Origin: Saprospirales bacterium
Lineage (GTDB): Bacteria > Bacteroidota > Bacteroidia > Chitinophagales > Saprospiraceae
Assembly (NCBI GenBank): GCA_002698985.1
Contig: PAAY01000085.1
Location: forward strand, 45,361 to 109,360
Length of the DNA stretch: 64,000 bases
Reading direction: 5' to 3'
This document shows, piece by piece, positions 1 through 9,220 of this stretch (positions within the stretch are counted from its first letter, which is position 1; the number at the start of each line of letters is the position of its first letter). The position numbers and the translations under genes were made by a program. The notes below the pieces were generated by a model. It did no database searches, was not told where the DNA came from, and was given only the letters and a program-made list of their open reading frames with translations.

Positions 1-24
1 TTCCCCTTCGGTAAAAATTCCCTT

Positions 25-32
25 TACTTTTG
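25..32 (+). promoter_or_regulatory. candidate -7 promoter box for gatA
   Basis: TACTTTTG matches the Bacteroidota -7 consensus TAnnTTTG. It lies 26 bases before the gatA start, which allows a short leader. The -33 element would fall at the very edge of the window and is not clear. Confidence 0.4.
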
Positions 33-58
33 CCGGCCAAAGTCAATCAAAGCAACCG

Positions 59-1531
59 ATGAGTCCAAAGTACCGTTCGCTGCAAGCCATACAGGCAGCC
101 ATTGCCAACCGGCAAACCAACTGCTCCATCCTCGTAGAACACTACCTGGGCAAGATAGCCGCCAGCGGCCACCTGAATGCTTATGTGGAGGTCTTCACGG
201 AAGAGGCCATTGCCCGGGCCAGGGAGCTGGACGAAAAATACCGGACTGACCCCTCCAGCGTAGGCAGGCTCTTCGGAATGGTGGTTTCCATCAAAGACGT
301 GATCTGCTACCGGGGGCACCAGGTCAATGCTGCGTCCAAGATGCTGGAAGGCTTTGAATCGCTCTATTCGGCAACCGTGGTGGAGCGGCTGCTGGCCGAA
401 GATGCCATCATCATCGGCCGGGTCAACTGCGACGAATTTGCCATGGGCAGCACCACCGAGAACTCGGCCCACGGCCCCACCCGCAACGCCGCCGACCCCG
501 AGCGGGTTCCGGGCGGCAGCTCCGGCGGCTCGGCGGTGGCCATACAAACCGACACCTGCCTCATCTCCATCGGCAGCGACACCGGCGGCTCCGTACGGCA
601 GCCGGCTGCTTTTTGTGGCGTGACGGGCTTCAAACCCACCTACGGCCGCATCTCCCGCCACGGGCTCATCGCCTATGCCTCCAGCTTCGACCAGATCGGC
701 ATTTTGGGGCACAGCCCCGAAGACATAGCCCTGGTGCTCAGCGTCATTGCCGGACCGGACGAGTACGATGCCACCGCCCTGCCAGACCCACCACCGGCTT
801 TTTCTTTTTCGTCGCAAAAGGAGGGCAAGCCCGAACCGAAGAGAATCGCTTTTATCGAAGAAACACTCACGCATCCGGGCCTCGATCCTGCCATCCGGCA
901 AATGACTGTTGACTACCTCAAAAGCCTGGAAGCAGAAGGCCATCAACTAGTACCGGTCCATTTCTTTTACCTCGACTTTCTCATCCCGGCCTATTACGTA
1001 CTCACCACCGCCGAGGCCAGCACCAACCTGAGCCGTTACGACGGTGTGCGCTTCGGCCACCGGAGCGAGCAGGCTGGCAATGTTGAAGAAGTGTTCAAAC
1101 TTTCCCGCACCGAAGGCTTTGGCACGGAGGTAAAGCGCCGCATCATGCTGGGCACCTTCGTGCTCAGCGCCGGATTTTACGACGCCTACTACGCCAAAGC
1201 CCAAAAGGCCCGCCGCCTCATTGCGCAGCGAGTGGAAGAAATACTGAAAGACTGCGACCTGCTGGCCATGCCCGCCACCCCGGAAGTTGCTCCAAAACTC
1301 GGCGAACTGACCGCCGACCCTGTCAAAATGTACCTCTCCGACATCTATACCGTTCTGGCCAACCTGTGCGGCATTCCCGCCATTTCCATCCTCATCGGCA
1401 AACATCCGGAGGGCTTGCCCGTCGGCATTCAATTCATGGCTGGAAAAGGGAAGGATGTGGAGTTGCTGATTTTTACTGAAGAATTCCTGTCTGCCGACAG
1501 GCAGGGAGGAACTGAGGAACTGAGGAACTGA
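59..1531 (+). CDS. gatA: Asp-tRNA(Asn)/Glu-tRNA(Gln) amidotransferase subunit A
   Basis: This is the amidase subunit of the GatCAB complex. It releases ammonia from glutamine so that misacylated Glu-tRNA(Gln) or Asp-tRNA(Asn) can be amidated in the cytoplasm. The 490-residue length fits the family. The amidase signature is complete: Lys79 in SIKD, cis-Ser154 in GGSSGGS and Ser178 in SDTGGS form the Ser-cisSer-Lys triad at the positions known for GatA. GatB and GatC are not in this window, which is common in this phylum. The ATG at 59 follows a candidate promoter box. The last about 15 codons, after EEFLSADRQ, lie inside an interspersed repeat that recurs at 7126-7157, so the native C-terminus may have been replaced or extended. 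Confidence 0.97.
   Translation: MSPKYRSLQAIQAAIANRQTNCSILVEHYLGKIAASGHLNAYVEVFTEEAIARARELDEKYRTDPSSVGRLFGMVVSIKDVICYRGHQVNAASKMLEGFESLYSATVVERLLAEDAIIIGRVNCDEFAMGSTTENSAHGPTRNAADPERVPGGSSGGSAVAIQTDTCLISIGSDTGGSVRQPAAFCGVTGFKPTYGRISRHGLIAYASSFDQIGILGHSPEDIALVLSVIAGPDEYDATALPDPPPAFSFSSQKEGKPEPKRIAFIEETLTHPGLDPAIRQMTVDYLKSLEAEGHQLVPVHFFYLDFLIPAYYVLTTAEASTNLSRYDGVRFGHRSEQAGNVEEVFKLSRTEGFGTEVKRRIMLGTFVLSAGFYDAYYAKAQKARRLIAQRVEEILKDCDLLAMPATPEVAPKLGELTADPVKMYLSDIYTVLANLCGIPAISILIGKHPEGLPVGIQFMAGKGKDVELLIFTEEFLSADRQGGTEELRN
1486..1520. repeat. dispersed hairpin repeat, copy 1 (inside gatA 3' end)
   Basis: A palindromic core, CCTGTCTGCCGACAGGCAGG, is followed by GAGGAACTGAGG. A near-identical copy occurs at 7126-7157 between two other genes. 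Here it is translated as the end of GatA. Confidence 0.6.
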
Positions 1532-1555
1532 GCGCACTTTTTGCAGTGCGCTCAG
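1528..1555 (+). terminator. hairpin overlapping gatA stop codon
   Basis: CTGAGCGCACT and AGTGCGCTCAG form a perfect 11-bp stem around the 6-base loop TTTTGC and include the gatA stop codon. There is no T tract after it, so it may be a 3'-end stabiliser or a repeat hairpin and not an intrinsic terminator. Confidence 0.4.
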
Positions 1556-1556
1556 T

Positions 1557-1603
1557 GGTTGAGAGGGGTTGAGAGAGGTTTAGAGAAGTTGAGAGGGGTT
1601 GCG
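1557..1603. repeat. GTTGAGAGGGGTTGAGAG low-complexity repeat
   Basis: Tandem variants of GGTTGAGAGG fill the gap. The same motif recurs at 18421-18447, 39223-39271 and 59735-59779. Confidence 0.6.
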
Positions 1604-1740
1604 CTCGATCGCTCCTATATCTCTAAAAATCAAGACTTTAGGATGAGCTCAATTTCTTTCAAATAACGGAACTTGCGCCAATTCCAATAAAAAAAGACTT
1701 TTTGCCCCGATGGCTATTGGGGGACTCAGGAATTGAAGGT

Positions 1741-1786
1741 CCCCCGAAACAAACACCAAGCCCTTTCATCCCTCATCCCTGAAATC
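1741..1786. repeat. dispersed repeat with TCATCCC units, copy 1
   Basis: A block reading CCCCCGAAACAAACACCAAG followed by TCATCCCTCATCCCTGAA matches 7158-7233 closely. Both copies sit just past the 3' end of a minus-strand gene, where the TCATCCC unit number differs. Confidence 0.55.
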
Positions 1787-1792
1787 GCTTAC

Positions 1793-4700
1793 TCACCGCA
1801 TCAGTGTCACTTCCCCTTTTTCCAACACCGTGCGGCCGTTGATGAGGCGCAGGCGGGCAAGCCAAACGTACACACCGGCAGCGGCCGGTCGGTCTCGCCA
1901 GCTACCGTCCCAACCCGCGGCGGGGTCGTTTGGCAGCAGGGTTTCTTCTTCGTAAACCATGCCGCCCCACCGGTCGAATACGGCCAGGTATTCCACCGAC
2001 GCTACCCCCTTGCCTGCGTACAGGGTGAACGTATCGTTGATGCCGTCGCCGTTCGGGGAAAAAGCGTTGGGTGCATAAACGGCTGTCCGGCCGTCCACCA
2101 CTACCCGCACCTCATCGCTGGCGAGGCAACCCATGGCATTGATGGCGTAAACCTGATAAGTCGTGCTGGCCGTAGGCAAGGCCGTCGTCTCCGGACAACC
2201 GGCACACGAAACGGCATCTGCTGGCCACCACCACAGGCTGTCTACCGGTTGGCTGACACTAGCTTCCAACAAAACCTCCTCTCCAAGCCGGATGGTGCGG
2301 TCCGGCCCCGCATCGACGACAAATGGCGGGGGTTCCGCCAACACCACCGTTTGCACCCACTGGCAGCCCTGCGCATCGGTCAGGAGCACTTCGTAGCTGC
2401 CCGCCGGAAGGTCGTGGTATTGGCCCGAGACAGATGCCGCAATGCCGTTTACGAAAATGGTGTATGGTGCCAGCCCGCCGGCTATGCTGTCGATTGCGAT
2501 GAATCCGTCAGCTGCACCCGGGCAGACAGGTGATGCCCAGCTCAGCTCTACCGTCAATTGCCCGGTGTAATCGACCCCCACCGATGCACTCGCAATGCAT
2601 CCATGCGCATCGGTAACCGTGACCGTGTATTGTCCGCTCTGTGGCGCTACGATGGAGCCTGTTATCTCTCCCGTGGACCACAACAGGTCCATCGCATCCG
2701 TGGTGGCCGTCAGGGTGATCTGTTCACCCAGGCAACTGTTGCCCGTACTTTCCAGCGTCAGTTGCGGCAGGGGCCACACCGTCAGGTTCAACACATAGGT
2801 GGTGTCGCACCCGGGAGGCTGACCGGGTAGGGTGTGGGTGTACGTGCCCCCCACTTCGATGAGTTGCCCCATGAACGCCACCGCATCGCCTTCACAAACG
2901 GCAGTATCAATTTCTATCACCACGGGGGGTATCACCGACAGTTGCAAAAACACGGTGCTGTCGCAACCCCACTGGTTTGTCAGCAATATGCTGTAGGAAC
3001 CACTCGTGCTGAATGTCTGACCGCCGACTTCGACGCTGTCACCATCGCAGATGGTTTGGGCCAACCAGGTCGTATCGGGTTGGGTGACCACCAGACTCAA
3101 TTGCACCACACTGTCGCAGCCTTGTTGGTTGGTCAGCATCACTTCGTAATTGCCCGACTGGCCGAAGCTCTGACCACCTATTTCAACCGTTTCTCCCTCA
3201 CAGACGGAAAGTCCTACTACCGTTGTATCAGCCTCCAACACCTGCAATGACAGCATCACCACGCTGTCGCAACCGTTCCAGCCCTGCAACGTGTCAGTGT
3301 AATTGCCCGGCTGACTGTATTGCACTCCGCCAATCTGAACGTAATTCCCCTGGCATATCGTGGTGTCAATGAGGGTCGGATCTGATACCGGCAGGAAGAC
3401 CACCTGGGTGCAATGTGTGGAGTCGCATCCATTTACAGCCTGGTAAGTGATGCACAGGATCGTATCGGAGCTTAGCTGCACATTGCCGATGGTGTAGGAT
3501 TGCCCCTCACAGAGAATTGACTGGCTTTGGGTCAAAACGGTGTCACCCGCAGCCACTTCGATGGTATCGCTCCAGGTGCAACCAAAGGCCTGCTCGTAGC
3601 TGAAGCTGGCCGAATAGACACCGGCAGCGTCCAGCACAAAGTCCTGGCCAGTGCTACCGTCCTGCCAGGTATATGTGCCGAAGGTGAGCGTATCGGTCCC
3701 TTTGATCACCTGGTGGTAGTAGTCGTAGGGTATGGACAACTGAAGGGTTTGCCCCGGACACAGCAAGGTGTCATTGCCCAGCGAAAAGGTCAGCGGGCCG
3801 GGATAGAGCAGTTCGATGGCCGCCACGGCGCTCCGGCTCAATGCCTCGGCCTGCGCCCACATGGTCACCTCGATGTGCCGAAGGCCCGGATCGGGAAGCG
3901 GAGCATCGTTGTGGTAGGACACACCTTGAAGCGCCCACTCGAAATCCTGTGCATCCGCTCCGCCAACATTGTACAAGGTTAGCTGCCCGGTTCCATTGCC
4001 AACGACGCCCACATTGGGCAGTGCCGGTGCGCTAAGGTATTCCAATATGCCGTTGAGTACATCGGCACCATCCAGCCTGAGCGTGATGGAATCGATCTGT
4101 GGCCCCGCCTCGATGACCACATCCGTATCGACAACCGGCACCGGGGTGCTGCACACCGTGCGCCAATAGCCATCAGTTGAAGCCTGCCCCAAATAATCCG
4201 AACTGTCATCCCCATCCAGGTCTATCCGAAAGGTGCAGTCAGAGGCCTGCCACTCGTCAGGAGTGGCCAGACCGAATACGGCTGTGCCTGGTGAACATCC
4301 AATGTCTATGATTTCCTGACTGGAGAAGTCTATGAGATAGATATCGCCATTAAATCCTGACCCAAATGATACCAAACTGTCGCAATTGATGAAAAATGTA
4401 CTTATGCCATAAATGTCATCATTAATTGAGTAATTAAAATAAAAACTACTGCTATCGGGATTCTCAATATCTATCCAAACAATTGAGTTCAAATAAGCAG
4501 CCATAAAAAGGGTATCCTTTCTGAAAGTAAGGTCGCCGGTAGAAACAATATCCATAGGAAAGTTTCCATGAAAAAGAAAGTTTTGACTATAGATGTTGTA
4601 GCTATACAATCCATATCCAGCCATATACAAATTACCTTCAGAGTCAGAGGTTAACGACGGCAAAAAATTGCTTCCCGCAAATCCAAGCCAGGCACTCTGT

Positions 4701-4954
4701 CCCGACAGCAAATTCACTGAGTATAAATTTCCGGCAGCGATTGCATAAAAATTTCCATCTGGAGCAAATGTTATATCACTTATTTTAGAATTGCCACTTA
4801 TACCCTGAATATTCACAACGAAACTACTTTCGCAAGTCTCTATATCAAACGTGTATATACTGTTGGAGTCGTCAACAAAATAAAACACTTGAGACCTCAA
4901 CCTTGAAGAGAATCCCAATAAAACAAAAAATAATGAAAATATGATAAGCTTCAT
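1793..4954 (-). CDS. secreted multidomain protein with T9SS type B (gliding motility-associated) C-terminal domain
   Basis: This is a 1053-residue exported protein of unknown substrate. A signal peptide (residues 1-22, ending LRSQ) precedes an N-terminal domain of about 235 residues with repeated aromatic strands that resembles a beta-propeller. A middle region follows. Residues about 485-735 hold five tandem units of about 50-65 residues, each with a Cys-Glu/Asp-Gly start and an NGCDS or QGCDS end. Immunoglobulin-like segments come next. The last about 90 residues (APNAFSPNGDGINDTF, then YEVRW-like and WDG motifs) are the type B sorting domain that directs export by T9SS and anchoring at the surface. 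The DNA for the N-terminal domain (about 4300-4954) is much more AT-rich than the rest, suggesting a mosaic gene. Its function is unknown beyond cell-surface adhesion or structure by analogy. Confidence 0.85.
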   Translation of the reverse strand: MKLIIFSLFFVLLGFSSRLRSQVFYFVDDSNSIYTFDIETCESSFVVNIQGISGNSKISDITFAPDGNFYAIAAGNLYSVNLLSGQSAWLGFAGSNFLPSLTSDSEGNLYMAGYGLYSYNIYSQNFLFHGNFPMDIVSTGDLTFRKDTLFMAAYLNSIVWIDIENPDSSSFYFNYSINDDIYGISTFFINCDSLVSFGSGFNGDIYLIDFSSQEIIDIGCSPGTAVFGLATPDEWQASDCTFRIDLDGDDSSDYLGQASTDGYWRTVCSTPVPVVDTDVVIEAGPQIDSITLRLDGADVLNGILEYLSAPALPNVGVVGNGTGQLTLYNVGGADAQDFEWALQGVSYHNDAPLPDPGLRHIEVTMWAQAEALSRSAVAAIELLYPGPLTFSLGNDTLLCPGQTLQLSIPYDYYHQVIKGTDTLTFGTYTWQDGSTGQDFVLDAAGVYSASFSYEQAFGCTWSDTIEVAAGDTVLTQSQSILCEGQSYTIGNVQLSSDTILCITYQAVNGCDSTHCTQVVFLPVSDPTLIDTTICQGNYVQIGGVQYSQPGNYTDTLQGWNGCDSVVMLSLQVLEADTTVVGLSVCEGETVEIGGQSFGQSGNYEVMLTNQQGCDSVVQLSLVVTQPDTTWLAQTICDGDSVEVGGQTFSTSGSYSILLTNQWGCDSTVFLQLSVIPPVVIEIDTAVCEGDAVAFMGQLIEVGGTYTHTLPGQPPGCDTTYVLNLTVWPLPQLTLESTGNSCLGEQITLTATTDAMDLLWSTGEITGSIVAPQSGQYTVTVTDAHGCIASASVGVDYTGQLTVELSWASPVCPGAADGFIAIDSIAGGLAPYTIFVNGIAASVSGQYHDLPAGSYEVLLTDAQGCQWVQTVVLAEPPPFVVDAGPDRTIRLGEEVLLEASVSQPVDSLWWWPADAVSCAGCPETTALPTASTTYQVYAINAMGCLASDEVRVVVDGRTAVYAPNAFSPNGDGINDTFTLYAGKGVASVEYLAVFDRWGGMVYEEETLLPNDPAAGWDGSWRDRPAAAGVYVWLARLRLINGRTVLEKGEVTLMR

Positions 4955-5023
4955 GAGATGCTATAAGAATACAATGCAAGGTGGAAGCCAGTCGCCTCCA
5001 CCTTACATTAATTAAATCAACAA

Positions 5024-6874
5024 TTAATTCAACTTGATAAATTTCCCCTGTAAAGTCCGATCACCGGAACTGACCTTATACATCAATAAACCATTTGGCA
5101 AGCCACCTATTGGAATGGTTAAGGTTTGTATTTCTTCGTTGGATGGATATTTCTCAGCCAGTACACGTTTTCCATCTGCAGTAGTTATTTCGACCACGAC
5201 AAATGGGGCACCGGTTGGAACTTCAATCTCAAAAGTCAGAAAATCTTTTGCCGGGTTGGGGTAAGCAACCAGCCTTTGCTCTTTTGATGTTTCCGATATA
5301 TTTAGTGCAAGTTGGAATGGCAACCTTTCCAAAGAAGTTGTTGCCATGCTGCAATCCTGAATATCCGGACGTAACCGGATTGATTCTTTGGAAAGCAGGA
5401 CATTTTGCTTCGCTTTCACCGTCATGTAAAACAGCGGCCCAGTGGATGAGATTTTAACCGGAGTATTTCCCATGTTCAACCATGAGAACCTGAGAAGTCC
5501 TTTCGACATGGCTTCCCAATTGAAACATTCATCCCTAAGAAAGGGTAATGCTCCTTCTTTGATCCCTAGTATTTCTAGATCATTTTCCGGCAATGAAAGA
5601 GCAAATGCCATTGCTTGAGTTTCTGGATTCCAATTGTGCAGTTTCACAGGTATTTCATAAACATCACCGGTAGTCAGAAAAGGTATTTCCAGTTCCAGGT
5701 ATGTCGTTGCATAAACCCTGTCTTGAGGCGCTTCTCCATCGAACTCACTGTCGCAATCGGAACAACTGCCATCCACATCTGCTTTTTTGATGCCTACAAA
5801 ATCTTTGAAGGGTTGGTCCAGGTTGAGATTTGGAAACTCCCAATAGGGATTGTATTGGGGGTAATGATACGCGGGAGAATTAACCGGGGGGAAATAGCCG
5901 TAATCAATGGCCCGTGGAAAAGTCCAGGAATACCATCCGGCAGGAGGCACAAACGTCCCGTTGATGAGTTTTTGTACCAACACTGCATCATAGGCAGTGA
6001 CGGTTTGATCCAGATTCATATCTCCTGCAATTACCTGCCAAACATACTGAAACAGACTGTTGCCATTGGTGTGCTGGGTAATCATGGTAACATCCAGGGT
6101 ATTGACACCACAAGCGTTGTTGTTGGTCTTTTCGGGTCGAACAGTGTAAGAGAACTTCTCATTGACTGTAAATGCATAATATCCGTTGATTTGGTTGGTA
6201 ACTGAAGTACTCTGTTGAGCAGGTGAGCAGGTGACATTTGAACCATTACTCACCGTCACTCCCGTAACAGCTGCATTTTGTCCGCCGCTGCAATTGGATT
6301 GCGTAAAAGGTGGCTTAAAAATACTGCCGGAAATTGTTCTTGCTGGAAACACCTGGGAGTGATCGCTTCCCAGAGCAGGATACCATACTTGCGTAGGGTT
6401 ATTGAGATCAATCACCTGGTTGGCAGGAGAAGTCCTCCAGGTAAAACTCACCGTTCCTCCGGGACTGCCAACATAGTAGATGCTGAAAAGTGTAAGTGGT
6501 GCTGTCAATCCTAAAGAGCCTATGTCCGAAGCCATGAGGTCCACACTGGTACTGCTGGCAGAAATAGACCCTGTAGTCAGAGCTGCATTCATCGAACCTT
6601 CTGTCAATGCAACATCAACGCATTGGCCAGATGAAGTCCCGTTATTGATCCTGACTCCAAAGTTGAGCCGGTAGTTAGTTCCAGGGGAATAGGGGAAACC
6701 AAAATCACTCCAGACTACATCAATACGTGTATAACCAGAGGGATGATCGGTTCCAGGTTGAAAAGTCAGGTTTCCTTCCATGATCTGGGCGTAACTACCA
6801 AATGAAAGGAGAATCAGGAAAGCAAGGATAATAGCTCTCTTTTGCGGGGGGGGGGGGGTTTGGAAAGTTTTCAT
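5024..6874 (-). CDS. secreted protein with dockerin-like segment and T9SS type A sorting domain
   Basis: This is a 616-residue exported protein from the ATG at 6874. A signal peptide (hydrophobic IILAFLILLSFGSYAQ) is followed by a cohesin-like beta-domain (about residues 40-180). There is a dockerin-type segment near GDMNLDQTVTAYDAVLV (about residue 285), a second cohesin-like beta-domain (about 390-520), and a C-terminal sorting domain starting at VAYPNPAKDFL that ends in KFIKLN. The reading frame crosses a 13-base C tract directly after codon 6 (TPPPPQ), so a one-base slip would abolish the protein. An in-frame start 33 bases upstream (6907) is possible, but the signal peptide is better placed from 6874. 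The gene is AT-rich compared with its surroundings, as is the 5' part of the next gene, so the two may have been acquired together (inference). The ligand is unknown. Confidence 0.85.
   Translation of the reverse strand: MKTFQTPPPPQKRAIILAFLILLSFGSYAQIMEGNLTFQPGTDHPSGYTRIDVVWSDFGFPYSPGTNYRLNFGVRINNGTSSGQCVDVALTEGSMNAALTTGSISASSTSVDLMASDIGSLGLTAPLTLFSIYYVGSPGGTVSFTWRTSPANQVIDLNNPTQVWYPALGSDHSQVFPARTISGSIFKPPFTQSNCSGGQNAAVTGVTVSNGSNVTCSPAQQSTSVTNQINGYYAFTVNEKFSYTVRPEKTNNNACGVNTLDVTMITQHTNGNSLFQYVWQVIAGDMNLDQTVTAYDAVLVQKLINGTFVPPAGWYSWTFPRAIDYGYFPPVNSPAYHYPQYNPYWEFPNLNLDQPFKDFVGIKKADVDGSCSDCDSEFDGEAPQDRVYATTYLELEIPFLTTGDVYEIPVKLHNWNPETQAMAFALSLPENDLEILGIKEGALPFLRDECFNWEAMSKGLLRFSWLNMGNTPVKISSTGPLFYMTVKAKQNVLLSKESIRLRPDIQDCSMATTSLERLPFQLALNISETSKEQRLVAYPNPAKDFLTFEIEVPTGAPFVVVEITTADGKRVLAEKYPSNEEIQTLTIPIGGLPNGLLMYKVSSGDRTLQGKFIKLN
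6846..6858. repeat. 13-base homopolymer G (C on coding strand) tract
   Basis: Thirteen consecutive G on the plus strand encode the four prolines at codons 7-10 of the secreted protein at 5024-6874. Slippage here would switch the gene off or on by frame. Confidence 0.9.
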
Positions 6875-7125
6875 AAGAAATCGGTTTTGAGCCTCAACCT
6901 GTTTCACTATGGTAAAACAGTACTTGGAGGCAGGTTAACATTGTTTTTTAATGTAAGTGTTTCGATTAGTGCAAATATCTGTTGTCTTCAATCGAAGAGA
7001 ACCTAACAGAGCTAATTACAAAAGGGTAAGAGAAGGCGTTTTCAGAAACTACGTCCAAACTTACGGCAGCATTTTCAAAAATGCAAATCTAAAAGGTGCT
7101 AATAATAGGGAAGAACTGAGGAACT

Positions 7126-7218
7126 CCTGTCTGCCGACTGGCAGGGAGGAACTGAAGCCCCCCTGCAACAAACATCAAGCCCCTTCATCCCTCATCCCTC
7201 ATCCCTCATCCCTGAGTC
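7126..7218. repeat. second copies of the gatA-end hairpin repeat and TCATCCC repeat
   Basis: 7126-7157 repeats the hairpin block found at 1486-1520. 7158-7218 repeats the CAAACA...TCATCCCTCATCCC block of 1741-1786. The rest of the gap 6908-7125 is AT-rich and holds the probable upstream region of the secreted protein on the minus strand. I see no gene in it. Confidence 0.5.
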
Positions 7219-7221
7219 CCC

Positions 7222-9114
7222 TCATCCCTGAATCAGCTCTGCCAGTTCCATCCAGCGGAGTTCTTTTTCTTCCAGGCTGGCATCCACTTCTTTGAGTTCG
7301 TTGGAGAGTTGCTGGATTTTGTCCAGGCCCAGGTCGGTGCGGGTGAAGGCCTGGTGGAGTTCGGATTTGCGCTGCTCCAGTTCGGCAATTTCCCGCTCCA
7401 GTTTTTTCAGCTCGTTTTTTTGTTGTTTGGTGAGGCCGGAACCGGTTCTGACCTCCTGCTTTGGCGATTTGCCGGAGTTCGTTGCCGAGGATGCACGTTG
7501 GGCTTTTTCCTGCTCCTGCACCCACTTGCGGTACTCCATGTAGCGGCCGTTGAAGTCTTTGATTTTGCCGTTGCCCTGAAAGACGAAAAGGTGATCGCAC
7601 AATTTGTCCAGCAGGAAGCGGTCGTGGCTGACCACCAGGAGGCAGCCGGGGTACTCCAGCAACCACTCTTCCAGCACGTTGAGGGTGATGACGTCGAGGT
7701 CGTTGGTGGGCTCGTCCAGGATGAGGAAGTTGGGGTTTTTCATGAGGATGCTCAGCAGGTAAAGCCGGCGCCGCTCTCCACCGCTGAGTTGCGACACATA
7801 TACCTGCTGCTGCTCCCGTGAGAAGAGGAATCGTTCCAAAAGCTGAGCAGCTGTCAGCTTGCGGCCTTTGTCGAGGGGGATGTATTCCGCAATGTCCTGG
7901 ATGAAATCGATGACCCTTTTGTCCTGGTTTTCCATCACCTGCAGGCCGTCCTGGGTGTAATAGCCGAAGACCACCGTTTCACCGGTGACGATCTTGCCCC
8001 GGTCTGGTTTTTCCTCTCCGGTAATCAGGCGCAGAAAGGTCGTCTTGCCGGCGCCGTTTTTTCCGACGATGCCAACCCGCTCGCCTTTTTTGAACTTGTA
8101 GTGGAAATCTTCGATGAGCTTGAGGTCGCCGTAGGACTTGCTGATGTATTGCAATTCCAGGATTTTACCTCCGAGGCGCTGTCCCTGTATTTCGATTTTC
8201 AGTTCATCGGTGTCGGGCTTTTTGGAGGCTTTTTCCTCGATTTCGAAAAAGCGGTCGATGCGGGCCTGGGCCTTGGTTGTTCGGGCCTGGGGCGATCGCC
8301 GCATCCAGTCGAGCTCTTTGCGGTAGAGCTTTTTGGTTTTGTCCAGCATCACGGCTTCGTTTTCCTGGCGCATGGCTTTCTTCACCAGAAAATCGGCATA
8401 GCCGCCGGTGTATTTGTACACCTCTCCCCTGTCCAGTTCGTAAATGGTGTCGCAGATGCGCTCCATGAAGTAGCGGTCGTGGGTCACCATGAAGAGGGTC
8501 AGGTTGGGGCGGCTGAGGTATTCCTCCAGCCATTCGATCATGTCGAGGTCGAGGTGGTTGGTGGGCTCATCCAGGATGAGGAATTCGTTCTGATAGCTAT
8601 CGGAATCGATGAGCAGTTTGGCCAGTGCCAGCCGCTTGCGCTGCCCACCGGAAAGGGTGGTAACGGACTGCTCCAGGTCTGTCAGGTTCAGCTTGAAGAG
8701 GATCTCCTTGACACGGGCTTCGAAGTCCCAGGCTTTAAGGTCGTCCATTTTGGCCAGGGCCTTTTGCATGGCCTCTTCCCGGTCGGGGTGCAGCAGGGCC
8801 AGTTCGTACTCCCGGATAGCCTGGATGGTTGGATTGTCGCTGTCAAAGGCGGCCTCCAGCACATTGTGTCCGGGATAGAACTCCGGTTCCTGCGGCAGGT
8901 AACCCACCCTCACATCGCTGCGCAACAGCACTTTGCTGGTGTCCCCGTCGCTTGGTTCTTCACCGGCAATCACTTTCAGCAGAGTCGTCTTTCCGGAGCC
9001 GTTCTTCGCAATGAGGGCGGCCTTCTCCCCCTGGTTGATCTGGAGGTTCACGTTCTTGAACAACACTTTGTCGCCAAAACTCCGGGCTACATTCTCAAGC
9101 GTCAGGTAATTCAT
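7222..9114 (-). CDS. ABC-F family ATP-binding protein (Uup-like)
   Basis: This is a soluble duplicated ATPase of the ABC-F class, which acts on ribosomes to relieve translational stalling and not in transport. It has 630 residues and no membrane segments. Half 1 has Walker A at residues 36-44 (AKNGSGKTT), LSGGQ at 154-158 and Walker B/DEPTNHLD at 178-190. The basic inter-domain linker at about 270-290 (RRSPQARTTKAQARIDRF) is the segment that reaches the tRNA in this family. Half 2 has Walker A at 350-357 (GKNGAGKT), LSGGE at 442-446 and DEPTNDLD near 467. Residues about 570-630 form a charged coiled coil as in Uup. No antibiotic-resistance subtype can be assigned from sequence alone. Confidence 0.95.
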   Translation of the reverse strand: MNYLTLENVARSFGDKVLFKNVNLQINQGEKAALIAKNGSGKTTLLKVIAGEEPSDGDTSKVLLRSDVRVGYLPQEPEFYPGHNVLEAAFDSDNPTIQAIREYELALLHPDREEAMQKALAKMDDLKAWDFEARVKEILFKLNLTDLEQSVTTLSGGQRKRLALAKLLIDSDSYQNEFLILDEPTNHLDLDMIEWLEEYLSRPNLTLFMVTHDRYFMERICDTIYELDRGEVYKYTGGYADFLVKKAMRQENEAVMLDKTKKLYRKELDWMRRSPQARTTKAQARIDRFFEIEEKASKKPDTDELKIEIQGQRLGGKILELQYISKSYGDLKLIEDFHYKFKKGERVGIVGKNGAGKTTFLRLITGEEKPDRGKIVTGETVVFGYYTQDGLQVMENQDKRVIDFIQDIAEYIPLDKGRKLTAAQLLERFLFSREQQQVYVSQLSGGERRRLYLLSILMKNPNFLILDEPTNDLDVITLNVLEEWLLEYPGCLLVVSHDRFLLDKLCDHLFVFQGNGKIKDFNGRYMEYRKWVQEQEKAQRASSATNSGKSPKQEVRTGSGLTKQQKNELKKLEREIAELEQRKSELHQAFTRTDLGLDKIQQLSNELKEVDASLEEKELRWMELAELIQG

Positions 9115-9220
9115 TGCGAAGGAAAAATTTGCCGTGCCTTTTGATTTGCAAGATTAAGGGTTCTGCCGGTAAAGAGCTCGTGGGGCTACTGAAAACATTA
9201 TCAGGATTTACAGGATGGCG

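Noticed and set aside
1733..4170. Many plus-strand ORFs opposite the T9SS type B protein
   Set aside because: Antisense shadows of a coding sequence with clear domains on the minus strand.
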